64,000 bases of DNA, taken from assembly GCF_041053105.1 (NCBI RefSeq), contig NZ_CP163444.1:496001-560000 (forward strand), read 5' to 3'. The notes under the pieces are model-generated. The model was not told where the DNA came from and made no database searches. It saw only the letters and a program-made list of their open reading frames with translations. The position numbers were made by a program, and so were the translations under genes. This DNA is from Streptomyces sp. R44. GTDB lineage: Bacteria > Actinomycetota > Actinomycetes > Streptomycetales > Streptomycetaceae. Shown here piece after piece: positions 8,369-16,362 of this stretch; within the stretch, counting starts at the first letter, position 1, and the number at the start of each line of letters is the position of its first letter.

Positions 8369-9480
8369 CCGGCTCGCCGCCCGACATCCTCCCGGATCTG
8401 CGGTCCGGCACGCTCGGCGCCCTCACCCGGGCCCAGTTGGTGGGCCTCTGCGACGTCTCGGGGCTGTCTCCGGCCGACACGGAGACGTATGCGCACACCC
8501 TGGTCGAGGCGCTGGGCCCGGCCGCCGAGCGGTCGCTGGCCCTGCCGCCCCCGACGCGGACCTTCCTCTCGGACGACCACACCCCCGTCGAGTACTCGCT
8601 CTCCTTCAGCCCCGGCCGGGCCCCGGCGCTGCGTGTGCTGGTGGAGCCGGGCTGCGGTGCGGACACCCGGGCGGAGAACGGCCGGATCGGTCTGGACGTC
8701 GTCCGCGCGATGGGCCGGCGCTGGGACTTCTCCACCGAGCGGCTCGATGAGATCGAGGACTTGTTCTTCCCGGACCGGCCGAAGGGTCCGCTGGCGCTGT
8801 GGATCGCTCTGGAACTGCTGCCCGGCGGCGTGCCCAAGGTCAAGGTGTACCTGAATCCGGCCGCATCAGGGGCGAAACGTTCCGCCAAGACCGTACGCAA
8901 GGCCCTGCGCCGACTCGGGCACAAAAAGGCCTACGCGGCGCTGCCGAAGGCCGACGGCCATCCCTTCCTCGCCTTGGACCTGGGCCACTGGGAGACGCCG
9001 CGGGTGAAGGTCTACACCCGGCACCTCGACCTGTCGGCCACTGAGGCGGGCAACCTGTCCCGTACGGGCTCCGGCCCGGGACCGGCGGAGATCCAGGAGT
9101 TCTTCCGGGCCGCCGCCGCCACCGACGATCTGGACCGGCGGCCCGGCCTGTCCTGCCACTCCTTCACCGAGAGGGAGACCGGCCGCCCCAGCGGCTTCAC
9201 CCTCCACATCCCGGTTCGCGACTACGCCCGCGACGACAAAGAGGTCCTCGACCGGGCGGTGGACATCCTGCGGAGCCACGGGATGGATCCTGCCCCGCTG
9301 GTCCGGTCACTGCCCGCCCTCACCACGAGGCGACCGAAGGACGGAGTGGGCCTCATCGCCTACCTCGCGCTCGTCCACCAGCAGGGCCACCCGCCCCGGG
9401 TGACCGCATACCTCTCGTCGGAGGCCTACGCCGTCAGACCACCGACGAAACTGCGGCACCGCTCAGCGGCGGAGGTCTGA
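8365..9480 (+). CDS. ABBA-fold DMATS-type aromatic (probably tryptophan) prenyltransferase
   Basis: This 371-residue protein has the layout of bacterial DMATS-type indole prenyltransferases: VEYSLSFSPGRAPALRVLVEP, an ALWIALELLPGGVPKVKVYLNP strand pair, a second repeat (RVKVYTRHLD, FTLHIPVRDYARDD) and a last strand HPPRVTAYLSSEAY. The alternating Lys/Arg and Tyr positions (KVKVY, RVKVY, RVTAY) are those that bind the dimethylallyl diphosphate. The usual reaction is transfer of dimethylallyl to an indole ring carbon. The closest known context is the S. coelicolor SCO7467 tryptophan C5-prenyltransferase beside a flavin monooxygenase, which is also the arrangement here. The GTG was chosen over ATG 8335 because GGTGGGG precedes it and coding bias begins there. 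Confidence 0.87.
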   Translation: MTGSPPDILPDLRSGTLGALTRAQLVGLCDVSGLSPADTETYAHTLVEALGPAAERSLALPPPTRTFLSDDHTPVEYSLSFSPGRAPALRVLVEPGCGADTRAENGRIGLDVVRAMGRRWDFSTERLDEIEDLFFPDRPKGPLALWIALELLPGGVPKVKVYLNPAASGAKRSAKTVRKALRRLGHKKAYAALPKADGHPFLALDLGHWETPRVKVYTRHLDLSATEAGNLSRTGSGPGPAEIQEFFRAAAATDDLDRRPGLSCHSFTERETGRPSGFTLHIPVRDYARDDKEVLDRAVDILRSHGMDPAPLVRSLPALTTRRPKDGVGLIAYLALVHQQGHPPRVTAYLSSEAYAVRPPTKLRHRSAAEV

Positions 9481-9503
9481 CGAGCTCGTGCATGGTTGGC
9501 GGT

Positions 9504-9554
9504 CCCCGACGACGGAGCTCTCGGCAAAGAACCACCGGAGCTTCATCGTCGGGG
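9504..9554. terminator. Hairpin between convergent prenyltransferase and monooxygenase genes
   Basis: CCCCGACGA and TCGTCGGGG form perfect 9-bp arms around a 33-base loop, located between the two convergent stop codons. It probably works as a bidirectional terminator; no U-tract is seen. Confidence 0.45.
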
Positions 9555-9579
9555 CAGGTCACGGAGCTTGGCCGGGCCT

Positions 9580-10884
9580 TCAGACGGTCTGGAGTCCTCG
9601 CATCTCCTCGAGGTAGGGACCGACGTCGACCTGGATGGAGGAGCCGCCCTCCGCCGTGCCGTAACGCTCGGCGATGCCCCTCAGGTACGCGTCGATCTCC
9701 TCGCGCATCGCATCCGCGTCCGGCAGGACGACCTCGCCGCCGATGATGCGCGCGACCCAGTGCGTCTGGCCCTCCACGAGCCGCGTGATCGCGCCCATCG
9801 GACGGACCAGGCCGACGAAGTACAGCCCGGGCCAGCCGGGAGCGACGACCCGCCGGTACAGCTCGACCGAACCACCCGGCCCGGCCGGACACCCCTCGGG
9901 CAGGAACGGGAAGTCCATCCCGTAGCCGGTGCAGTAGACGATCGCGTCGGCCTCCTCCGAAGTCCCGTCGGTGAAGACCACCCGCCTGCCGTCGAGGTGG
10001 GCGATCCCGGGCCTGGGATGCACCGCGCCGTGGCGTATGCGGCTGAGGATCTCGTCCGAGATGGTCACGGGGGAGGAGAAGAGCGGGTGGTCCGGCTCGG
10101 GCAGGCCGTAGTCGGACAGTCTGCCCCGCGCGATCCGCAGGGCGTTCTCGGCGAAGTCGACCTGCTCGGGCAGGGACATGGCGGTGAACCACGGCACCTC
10201 GGCCATCTCGTCGACCGACATTCCGTAGAGCTGTTTGGGGACGATGTGCAGTCCCCGACGCACCGAGAGCACGGTGCGGGCGGCATGCCGGGAGAGGTCC
10301 GTGGCGATGTCCACCGCCGAAGCGCCGAGGCCCACGACGACGACGCGCTGCCCGGCGAAGTCGGATCCGTCCTGGTAGTCGACGGAATGCAGAATCCTGC
10401 CGGCGAACCCGTCGGAACCGGGCGGCGCGGGCTTCGGCAGCGTCGGCACCGTGTTGTGCCCCGAGGCGACGACGACATGAGCGAACCGCCGCGACTCCAG
10501 CGTCCCGTCCGCCCCTCGGCTGACGACCGTCCACGACGCGTCGTCGCCCTCCTGCCGCACCGACACGACCTCGACGCCGAATTCGATGCGGTCCACCACC
10601 CCCGCCCATTCGGCGAAGGACCGCAGATAGGCCGCGACCTCGCTGTGCCGCGGATAGAGGGGGTACGCGTCGGGCATCGGGAACTCGGTGTACCCCGTGA
10701 GCTGCTTCGCGGTGTTCAGATGCAGCGACTTGTACCCGGGCCCGGCCTCACCGGCCCCCGGTTGCCGCCAGATCCCGCCGACATCGACCGCCCGCTCGAG
10801 ACAGACGAAGTCGATCTTCTTGACCGCCAGAGCGTGTGCGGCCGCCAGCCCCGACAGCCCCGCACCGATCACGCACACGCTCAA
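9580..10884 (-). CDS. Flavin-dependent monooxygenase (FMO class B)
   Basis: This protein of about 434 residues has an N-terminal FAD site GAGLSG, a middle NADPH site VGLGASA, the FMO/BVMO fingerprint [11 protein letters not shown] (FxGxxxHxxxY) and a late [11 protein letters not shown] segment. Such enzymes N- or C-hydroxylate using FAD, NADPH and O2. Next to a tryptophan prenyltransferase, the likely substrate is a prenylated tryptophan; the S. coelicolor counterpart (SCO7468) is reported to convert 5-dimethylallyl-tryptophan to the acetaldoxime. The start is uncertain. ATG 10926 is possible, but codons 10926-10885 have poor G/C bias and hold an operator-like palindrome, so TTG 10884 or GTG 10878, after GGGGGAA, is preferred. 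Confidence 0.85.
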   Translation of the reverse strand: MSVCVIGAGLSGLAAAHALAVKKIDFVCLERAVDVGGIWRQPGAGEAGPGYKSLHLNTAKQLTGYTEFPMPDAYPLYPRHSEVAAYLRSFAEWAGVVDRIEFGVEVVSVRQEGDDASWTVVSRGADGTLESRRFAHVVVASGHNTVPTLPKPAPPGSDGFAGRILHSVDYQDGSDFAGQRVVVVGLGASAVDIATDLSRHAARTVLSVRRGLHIVPKQLYGMSVDEMAEVPWFTAMSLPEQVDFAENALRIARGRLSDYGLPEPDHPLFSSPVTISDEILSRIRHGAVHPRPGIAHLDGRRVVFTDGTSEEADAIVYCTGYGMDFPFLPEGCPAGPGGSVELYRRVVAPGWPGLYFVGLVRPMGAITRLVEGQTHWVARIIGGEVVLPDADAMREEIDAYLRGIAERYGTAEGGSSIQVDVGPYLEEMRGLQTV

Positions 10885-10916
10885 GGCTTCCCCCACAGAA
10901 CGAACACTGCCCACTA

Positions 10917-10928
10917 GAACGATCATTC
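10917..10928. promoter_or_regulatory. Operator-like palindrome upstream of monooxygenase
   Basis: GAACGATCATTC matches its own reverse complement at 10 of 12 positions and has the A/T-rich form of a TetR-family operator. It sits about 33 bases upstream of the preferred monooxygenase start. No TetR gene adjoins it, so the regulator is unknown. Confidence 0.4.
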
Positions 10929-11181
10929 AATGCCCACCCGCCCCACACCTCACACCCGCAACACCCCGAGGAACCCGTCACACCCACCGCACCACGCCGA
11001 GAGCTCCAGACTCAGCATGCGCCGCTCATCGCCGGATCGGCCGGGCCCTGGTGCGTCGAAATGCCAGTTCGAATCTCGTCCGCCGAGCTCGATCGGCGGT
11101 GGTCCAAAGGCAGGACGCGACGCAATGACGAATGACCCGGGTCCTCAAGCGTGCCGGCGTGTGATGTGAGCGGCATCCACA
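10929..11181. other. Intergenic region, no gene seen
   Basis: Between the monooxygenase promoter region and the SDR terminator no open frame shows coding bias. GTTCGAATC at 11067-11075 looks like a tRNA T-loop, but no matching T-stem or acceptor stem exists, so it is at most a remnant. Confidence 0.5.
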
Positions 11182-11212
11182 GGGTCCGGGGGCAGGCTAC
11201 GCCCCCGGACCC
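11182..11212. terminator. Strong hairpin downstream of the SDR gene
   Basis: GGGTCCGGGGGC and GCCCCCGGACCC form a perfect 12-bp stem with a 7-base loop, 20 bases past the SDR stop codon. The stem is very GC-rich without a U-tract, as is common for Streptomyces terminators. Confidence 0.75.
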
Positions 11213-11231
11213 GCTCCTTCTCCCGTGCGTG

Positions 11232-12017
11232 TCAGCCGGCCTGGGCCGTGGGCATGATGGTGACCTGCTGGAGGTTGGCCCGAGCCGGGAGGCTCGCGAC
11301 GAAGCCGACGGTCTGCGCGACGTCCTCGGGTGTGAGCCACTCCATGGTCGCCTTGGAGTCCTCCAGCCAGGCGAGGGCGCCCTCGTCGGTGACGTGGCTC
11401 TGCAGCTCGGTGCCGACGATGCCCGGCTCGATCGCCGAGACCCGGACGTTCTTCGCGCCCAGCTCGGCCCTCAGGTGCCGGGAGAGGTGGGTGACGTACG
11501 CCTTCGTCGCGGAGTAGACCGCGAAGTTCGGGAAGATGTTCTGCGCCGCGATCGACGAGGTGTTGACCAGATCCGCGACGCCCCGCTCCGCGGCCGCCGC
11601 GACCAGCTGCGGGGTGAACGCGCCGATCACGTTCATCAGGCCGGTGATGTTGAGGTCGATCTGGCGCTGCCACTGCTCGGTGGCCAGTTCCTCGACGGGG
11701 GCCGGCAGCATCACGCCCGCGTTGTTGAACAGCAGGTCGGCGCCGCCGCATGCGGACGCCACCCGCTCCGCGGCCGCGCGCACGGCCGCGGCGTCGGTCA
11801 CATCGACCGCCAGAGCCGTGGCGTGGCCGCCGTCCTTCTCGATCCGGGCGACGAGCTCTTCCAGTCGGTCCGCGCGTCGCGCCAGGACGACGACCCGGGC
11901 TCCCAGCGCGGCGAGGTGCTCGGCCGTCGCCTCACCGATGCCGCTGGAGGCGCCGGTGACGACCGCGACGCGGCCGGAGAGGGGGCGGACGAAGGTGTGC
12001 GGGGTACGCGTGGTCAT
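11232..12017 (-). CDS. Short-chain dehydrogenase/reductase
   Basis: This 261-residue classical SDR has the NADP(H) motif TGASSGIG, NNAG after the third strand, and a catalytic Ser-Tyr-Lys set in NTSSIAAQ and YSATKAYVTHLS. LARRADR after strand 2 suggests a preference for NADPH. It probably acts on a small carbonyl or alcohol; the substrate is unknown. AAAGGCG precedes the ATG. It is divergent from an MmyB-like regulator gene, a frequent pairing in Streptomyces in which the regulator represses the SDR. Confidence 0.9.
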   Translation of the reverse strand: MTTRTPHTFVRPLSGRVAVVTGASSGIGEATAEHLAALGARVVVLARRADRLEELVARIEKDGGHATALAVDVTDAAAVRAAAERVASACGGADLLFNNAGVMLPAPVEELATEQWQRQIDLNITGLMNVIGAFTPQLVAAAAERGVADLVNTSSIAAQNIFPNFAVYSATKAYVTHLSRHLRAELGAKNVRVSAIEPGIVGTELQSHVTDEGALAWLEDSKATMEWLTPEDVAQTVGFVASLPARANLQQVTIMPTAQAG

Positions 12018-12156
12018 GGGACACGCCTTTCGGGGTGGGTGAGGTGAAGGGGTTCGGGGCCTCGGCCTCTCGCCGTCGGCCCCCGGACAAGAACACCACC
12101 CCGAGGCACCCTCCGGGACGCCGGAAGATGCCCTGACCAGGCAGGTATCCCCGAGA

Positions 12157-12209
12157 CAGGTACCGGCAGTACCACCCGCCGGAGGCAGGTACCGGCAGTA
12201 CCACCCGCC
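12157..12209. promoter_or_regulatory. Tandem operator repeats in SDR/XRE divergent region
   Basis: The 24-bp unit CAGGTACCGGCAGTACCACC plus CGCC occurs twice exactly (12157-12180 and 12186-12209) with a 29-bp period, and a degenerate third CAGGTATC starts at 12143. Each copy contains GGTAC-N5-GTACC, an inverted repeat, so each can bind a regulator dimer. The position just before the regulator start and upstream of the divergent SDR suggests autoregulation by the MmyB-like protein. Confidence 0.65.
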
Positions 12210-12248
12210 ACCGGCGTGCGGCCCGCGCGCGCCCGTCACACTGGGGGC

Positions 12249-13109
12249 ATGGATGACCGTGGCCGCGAACTCGCCGATTTCCTCCGCACCCGCCGTTCCC
12301 GGCTGACCCCCGACCGGGCCGGCCTGCCCGAGGACCACCGGGTACGCCGCGTGCCCGGCCTGCGCCGCGACGAGGTCGCCCGACTCGCCGGAGTCAGTAC
12401 GGAGTACTACACGCGCCTCGAACAGGGGCGGGCCCAGAACCCCTCCCCCGAAGTCGTCGAGGCCCTCGCCGGCGCCCTGCGTCTCGACCCGTCCGAGCGG
12501 GAGCACCTCACCGATCTCCTGTCCCGGCCCGCACCGGTCCGGCGCGCCCCGGCCGGGCCCCAGCGGGTGCGGCCCGGCCTGTATCTGATGCTGCAGACGC
12601 TCGACCACGTGCCCGCGTTCATCCTGGGCCGGCGGACGGACGTCCTGGCCTCCAACCGGCTCGCCCGCGAGGTCCTCACCGACTTCGACGCGCTGCCCGC
12701 GCCCCACCGCAACCTCGCCCGCTACTACCTGCTCGACCCCGAGGCCCGGGCACGCGTCGGCGACTGGGAGCGCATCGCCGCCGAGACCGTCGCCATGCTC
12801 CGTCTAGAAGCGGGCCGCAACGCTCAGGACCGTCGGCTCGCCGACCTGATCGGCGAGCTCACCGTGAAGTCCTCGGAGTTCACGAGGTGGTGGAACGACC
12901 ACCGGGTGCTGCGCCGCACCCACGGCGCCAAGCACTACCACCACCCGACCGCCGGTGAGCTGCACTTCTCCTACGAGTCCTTCCAGGTCCCCGGTGACAC
13001 CGAACAGACCCTGTGCGTCTACAACGTCGAACCGGGCTCCGGCACGGCCCGGGCTCTGCGGAGCCTCTCGGGTCTCGCCGCCGGTGCGGACGAGCTGGTG
13101 GAGACGTAG
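12249..13109 (+). CDS. MmyB-like XRE-family transcriptional regulator
   Basis: This 286-residue protein starts with an XRE helix-turn-helix: VPGLRRDEVARLAGVSTEYYTRLEQGRAQNPSPEVVEALAGAL (about residues 35-80). It is followed by the MmyB-type PAS-like ligand domain, with ILGRRTDVLASNRLAREV, TVAMLRLEAGRNAQDRRLADLIGEL and FTRWWNDHRV. This domain binds fatty-acid-like ligands in a characterised homologue. The C-terminus HYHHPTAGELHFSYESFQVPG is typical. Together with the divergent SDR and the shared operator, it most likely represses the SDR and itself. Confidence 0.92.
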   Translation: MDDRGRELADFLRTRRSRLTPDRAGLPEDHRVRRVPGLRRDEVARLAGVSTEYYTRLEQGRAQNPSPEVVEALAGALRLDPSEREHLTDLLSRPAPVRRAPAGPQRVRPGLYLMLQTLDHVPAFILGRRTDVLASNRLAREVLTDFDALPAPHRNLARYYLLDPEARARVGDWERIAAETVAMLRLEAGRNAQDRRLADLIGELTVKSSEFTRWWNDHRVLRRTHGAKHYHHPTAGELHFSYESFQVPGDTEQTLCVYNVEPGSGTARALRSLSGLAAGADELVET

Positions 13110-13291
13110 CTGGTCACCGCCGCCCACGGCGTCGCAAACGTGCGCCGCTCGCTGCGCCGGGCGCGCCTCTTGGCGGGGCTACCACGTCGCGCGCTCGCTG
13201 GATGAAGTGAATCCAGGTACCTGCGTGTTGGTCCGTTCATGCCGTCGGGCACCTTCCCGTCAGCGGTTCTCACCGTTGAGAGGGACACGCA

Positions 13292-15979
13292 ATGACGAGC
13301 CACGCTACCGAAGTCGAGCTGGAAGACCTCCTCCGCCGAGCACTGGACGCCACGGGTACGGGTGCGCGCTGGGCGGTCGAGGCGGACGAGATGTGGTGCC
13401 GGGTCGCGCCCGTCGCCGGGACGCGGCGCGCACAGGGGTGGAAGCTGCACCTCTCGGCCACGGCCGCCTCCGCGCCGGCGGTCCTCACCAGGGCCCTGGG
13501 CGTGCTGCTGCGGGAGAGGTCGGGGTTCAAGTTCGCCCGGTCCCTGGAGCAGGTCAGTGCCCTCAACTCCCGTGCGACGCCCCGCGGAAGCTCGGGCAAG
13601 TTCATCACCGTCTACCCGCGGTCGGACGCGGAGGCGGCCTCGCTCGCCCAGGAGCTGCACGGCGCGACGGCGGGCCTTGCCGGCCCCCGGATCCTGTCCG
13701 ACCAGCCGTACGCCGTGCGCAGCCTGGTGCACTACCGCTACGGGTCGTTCGTCGGCCGGCGGCGTCTCTCCGACGACGGTCTGCTGGTGTGGTTCATCGA
13801 GGACCCCGACGGCAATCCCGTGGAGGACCGGCGCACCGGCCAGTACTCCGCACCGCCCTGGGCCGAGTGTCCGTTCCCCGCCGTGGTGCCGGTGGCGCCG
13901 CGTAGCGGGGACGCGAAGAACCGTCCGGTGGTGCTCGGTGGCCGCTTCGCGGTGCGGGAGGCGATCCGGCAGACGAACAAGGGCGGTGTGTACCGGGGCA
14001 GCGATGCCCGTACGGGCGCGGGCGTGGTGATCAAGGAGGCCCGGCCGCACGTGGAGGGCGATGCCTCCGGCAGTGATGTACGGGACTGGCTGCGCGCCGA
14101 GGCCAGGACGCTGGAGAAGCTCAGGGGCACGGGGCTCGCCCCGGAGGCCGTGGCGTTGTTCGAGCACGGCGGGCATCTGTTCCTGGCCCAGGACGAGGTG
14201 CCGGGCGTGACCCTGCGCACCTGGGTGGCCGAGCACTTCCGCGACGTGGGAGGCGAGGGCTACCGCGCCGACGCGCTCGCGCAGGTCGCGCGGCTCGTGG
14301 ACCTGGTGGCGGAGGCGCACGCCCGTGGACTGGTCCTGCGGGACTTCACACCGGGCAATGTCATGGTGCGACCGGACGGCGAACTGCGCCTCATCGACCT
14401 GGAGCTCGCCGTCCTGGAGGACGAGACGGCGCTGCCGACCCGTGTGGGGACGCCCGGGTTCAGCGCCCCCGAGCGGCTGGCCGACGCGCCCGTCTCCCCG
14501 ACGGCCGACTACTACAGTCTCGGGGCCACCGTCTGCTTCGTCCTGGCCGGGAAGGTTCCCCATCTCCTGCCCGAGGAGCCCGGCGACAGGTCTCCGGAGG
14601 AGAGGCTCGCCGCCTGGCTGACGGCCTGCACCGGTCCGCTTCAACTCCCGGACCGGGTCGTGGAGATGATCCTCCGGCTGATGCGTGACGATCCCGCCCA
14701 GCGATGGGATCCGGCCACGGCCCGCGAGGCCCTGAGGCCGGCGGACACGGCGCCGCAAGGCGGTGTCGTACGGTCGGCGCCCCGTGTCGGCGCGGGCGGC
14801 GAGGCGCGAGGCGGCACGGTGCACGAGGACGTGGTCGCCGGGCTCGTGAACCACCTCGTCGACTCGATGACGCCCGAGGACGAGCGGCGGCTGTGGCCCG
14901 TGTCGACCCTGGCCGGGGAGAGCGACCCCTGCACCGTGCAGCAGGGCGCCGCCGGTGTCCTGGCCGTACTGACCCGGTACTTCGAACTCACCGGCGACCC
15001 GCGCCTGCCGGAGCTGCTCTCCACCGCGGGCCACTGGATCGCGGATCGCACCGACCTCCGTTCCCTCCGCCCCGGCCTGCACTTCGGCGGCCGCGGCACG
15101 GCCTGGGCGCTGTACGACGCCGGGCACGCCGTCGACGACCGCCGCCTCATCGACCACGCACTGGCCCTGGCGCTCGCACCGCAACAGGTGACGCCCCATC
15201 ACGACATCACGCACGGCACCGCGGGCAGCGGACTCGCCGCCCTCCACCTGTGGCAGCGCACCGGGGACACGCGGTTCGCCGAACTGGCCGTCGACGCGGC
15301 CGACCGGCTGGCCGCCGCCGTCACGCGCGAGGCGACGGGGGTGGGCTGGGCGGTGCCCGGAGAGGCCGATTTCCCGGAGGGCGGCAAACGCTACCTGGGC
15401 TTCGCGCACGGGACGGCCGGCATCGGCTGCTTCCTCCTCGCCGCCGCGGACCTGTCCCGGCGCCCCGCTCACCGCGAACTGGCCGTGGAGATCGGCGAGG
15501 ACCTGCTGGCCACCGCCGTATCCATCGGGGAGGCGGCCCAGTGGCCCGCTCAGACCGGTGACTTGCCCACGGCCCCGTACTGGTGCCACGGCGCGGCCGG
15601 CATCGGGACCTTCCTCGTCCGGCTGTGGCGGGCCACCGGGGACGAGAGGTTCGGCGAGCTCGCCCGCCGCGGCACCCGTGCCGTCACGGAACGCGCCTCG
15701 CGTGCCGCGCTCACGCAGTGCCACGGGCTCGCGGGCAACGGCGACTTCCTCCTCGACGTGGCGGACGCCACGGGAGAGTCGGTCTACCAGGACATGGCCG
15801 AGGACCTGGCCGGACTCCTGCTGGCCGAAAGAGCACACCGTCGGGAACAGGTGGTGTTCCCCAACGAATACGGGGACGTCTCGACCAGCTGGAGCGACGG
15901 GTCTGCCGGGATCCTCGCCTTCCTCCTGCGGGTCCGCCGTACGAGCCCCCGCCACTGGATGGTCGAGCCGGCGGGTTGA
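13292..15979 (+). CDS. lanL: Class IV lanthipeptide synthetase LanL
   Basis: This 895-residue trifunctional enzyme has an N-terminal phospho-Ser/Thr lyase region (to about residue 215), a protein-kinase domain (about 220-470) with VVIKEA as the ATP lysine, LRDFTPGNVMV as catalytic loop and IDLELA in place of DFG, then a LanC-like cyclase (about 510-895). The cyclase keeps the zinc ligands: Cys765 in YWCHGAAG and Cys810-His811 in QCHGLAGNG. This separates it from class III LanKC, which lack them. It should phosphorylate and eliminate Ser/Thr of the LanA precursor just downstream and add Cys thiols to form (methyl)lanthionines. GAGAGGGA precedes the ATG. Confidence 0.95.
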   Translation: MTSHATEVELEDLLRRALDATGTGARWAVEADEMWCRVAPVAGTRRAQGWKLHLSATAASAPAVLTRALGVLLRERSGFKFARSLEQVSALNSRATPRGSSGKFITVYPRSDAEAASLAQELHGATAGLAGPRILSDQPYAVRSLVHYRYGSFVGRRRLSDDGLLVWFIEDPDGNPVEDRRTGQYSAPPWAECPFPAVVPVAPRSGDAKNRPVVLGGRFAVREAIRQTNKGGVYRGSDARTGAGVVIKEARPHVEGDASGSDVRDWLRAEARTLEKLRGTGLAPEAVALFEHGGHLFLAQDEVPGVTLRTWVAEHFRDVGGEGYRADALAQVARLVDLVAEAHARGLVLRDFTPGNVMVRPDGELRLIDLELAVLEDETALPTRVGTPGFSAPERLADAPVSPTADYYSLGATVCFVLAGKVPHLLPEEPGDRSPEERLAAWLTACTGPLQLPDRVVEMILRLMRDDPAQRWDPATAREALRPADTAPQGGVVRSAPRVGAGGEARGGTVHEDVVAGLVNHLVDSMTPEDERRLWPVSTLAGESDPCTVQQGAAGVLAVLTRYFELTGDPRLPELLSTAGHWIADRTDLRSLRPGLHFGGRGTAWALYDAGHAVDDRRLIDHALALALAPQQVTPHHDITHGTAGSGLAALHLWQRTGDTRFAELAVDAADRLAAAVTREATGVGWAVPGEADFPEGGKRYLGFAHGTAGIGCFLLAAADLSRRPAHRELAVEIGEDLLATAVSIGEAAQWPAQTGDLPTAPYWCHGAAGIGTFLVRLWRATGDERFGELARRGTRAVTERASRAALTQCHGLAGNGDFLLDVADATGESVYQDMAEDLAGLLLAERAHRREQVVFPNEYGDVSTSWSDGSAGILAFLLRVRRTSPRHWMVEPAG

Positions 15980-16085
15980 GCACCACCCCTCCCCCTCCCC
16001 CAGACTCCCGGCGCCGGCTCGACCGGACGCCGGGTCGAGCGGCAGAGCAGTGCTGCCGCCATCACAGAGAAAGAAGGACAATCCC

Positions 16086-16241
16086 ATGGAGAACCAGGAC
16101 CTCGAACTGCTGGCCCGTCTGCACGCCCTTCCGGAGACCGACCCCGTCGGTGTCGACGGAGCGCCGTTCGCCGCGACGTGTGAGTGCGTCGGCCTGCTGA
16201 CCCTCCTCAACACGGTCTGCATCGGAGTCAGCTGCGCGTAG
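16086..16241 (+). CDS. lanA: Class IV lanthipeptide precursor LanA (venezuelin type)
   Basis: This 51-residue precursor is preceded by a strong AGAAAGAAGGA site. The leader has ELLARLHALPETDP and VGVDGAPF. The C-terminal part has Thr31, Cys32, Cys34, Thr39, Thr43, Cys45, Ser49 and Cys50: four thiols and four dehydratable residues, enough for four rings. From memory the core is almost the same as venezuelin of S. venezuelae, and the leader shares the same helix. Bacteriocin activity is not established for this family. The gene lies between lanL and the ABC genes, as in the venezuelin locus. Confidence 0.93.
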   Translation: MENQDLELLARLHALPETDPVGVDGAPFAATCECVGLLTLLNTVCIGVSCA

Positions 16242-16273
16242 GACAGCCGGCACCATCCGGCCGGCGGCTGTCC
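16241..16273 (+). terminator. Hairpin overlapping lanA stop (partial terminator/attenuator)
   Basis: GGACAGCCG starts on the last base of the lanA stop codon and pairs with CGGCTGTCC, giving a perfect 9-bp stem around a 15-base GC-rich loop. Its position between precursor and transporter genes suggests partial termination or 3'-end protection, so that precursor mRNA exceeds transporter mRNA. No U-tract follows. Confidence 0.5.
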
Positions 16274-16362
16274 CGGGCACCCGCCGGCCGGAGCACCAAG
16301 GGAAGAGCGGCACGCACCTGCGGCCGCCGATGCGGCGAACGCGGAGACGAGGACCAGACCCC

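Noticed and set aside
8238..8750. 170-residue frame MSWTTYPPTPLW... as a tryptophan-rich leader protein
   Set aside because: The ribosome-binding site touches the ATG, and the frame runs through the prenyltransferase gene as a shadow.
11057..11090. tRNA-like T-loop GTTCGAATC
   Set aside because: Flanking bases do not form a T-stem and there is no acceptor or anticodon arm; at most a worn attachment-site remnant.
13019..16222. 1067-residue open frame antisense to lanL
   Set aside because: It is the reverse frame of a strongly biased gene, contains no domain, and lanL on the other strand has complete motifs.
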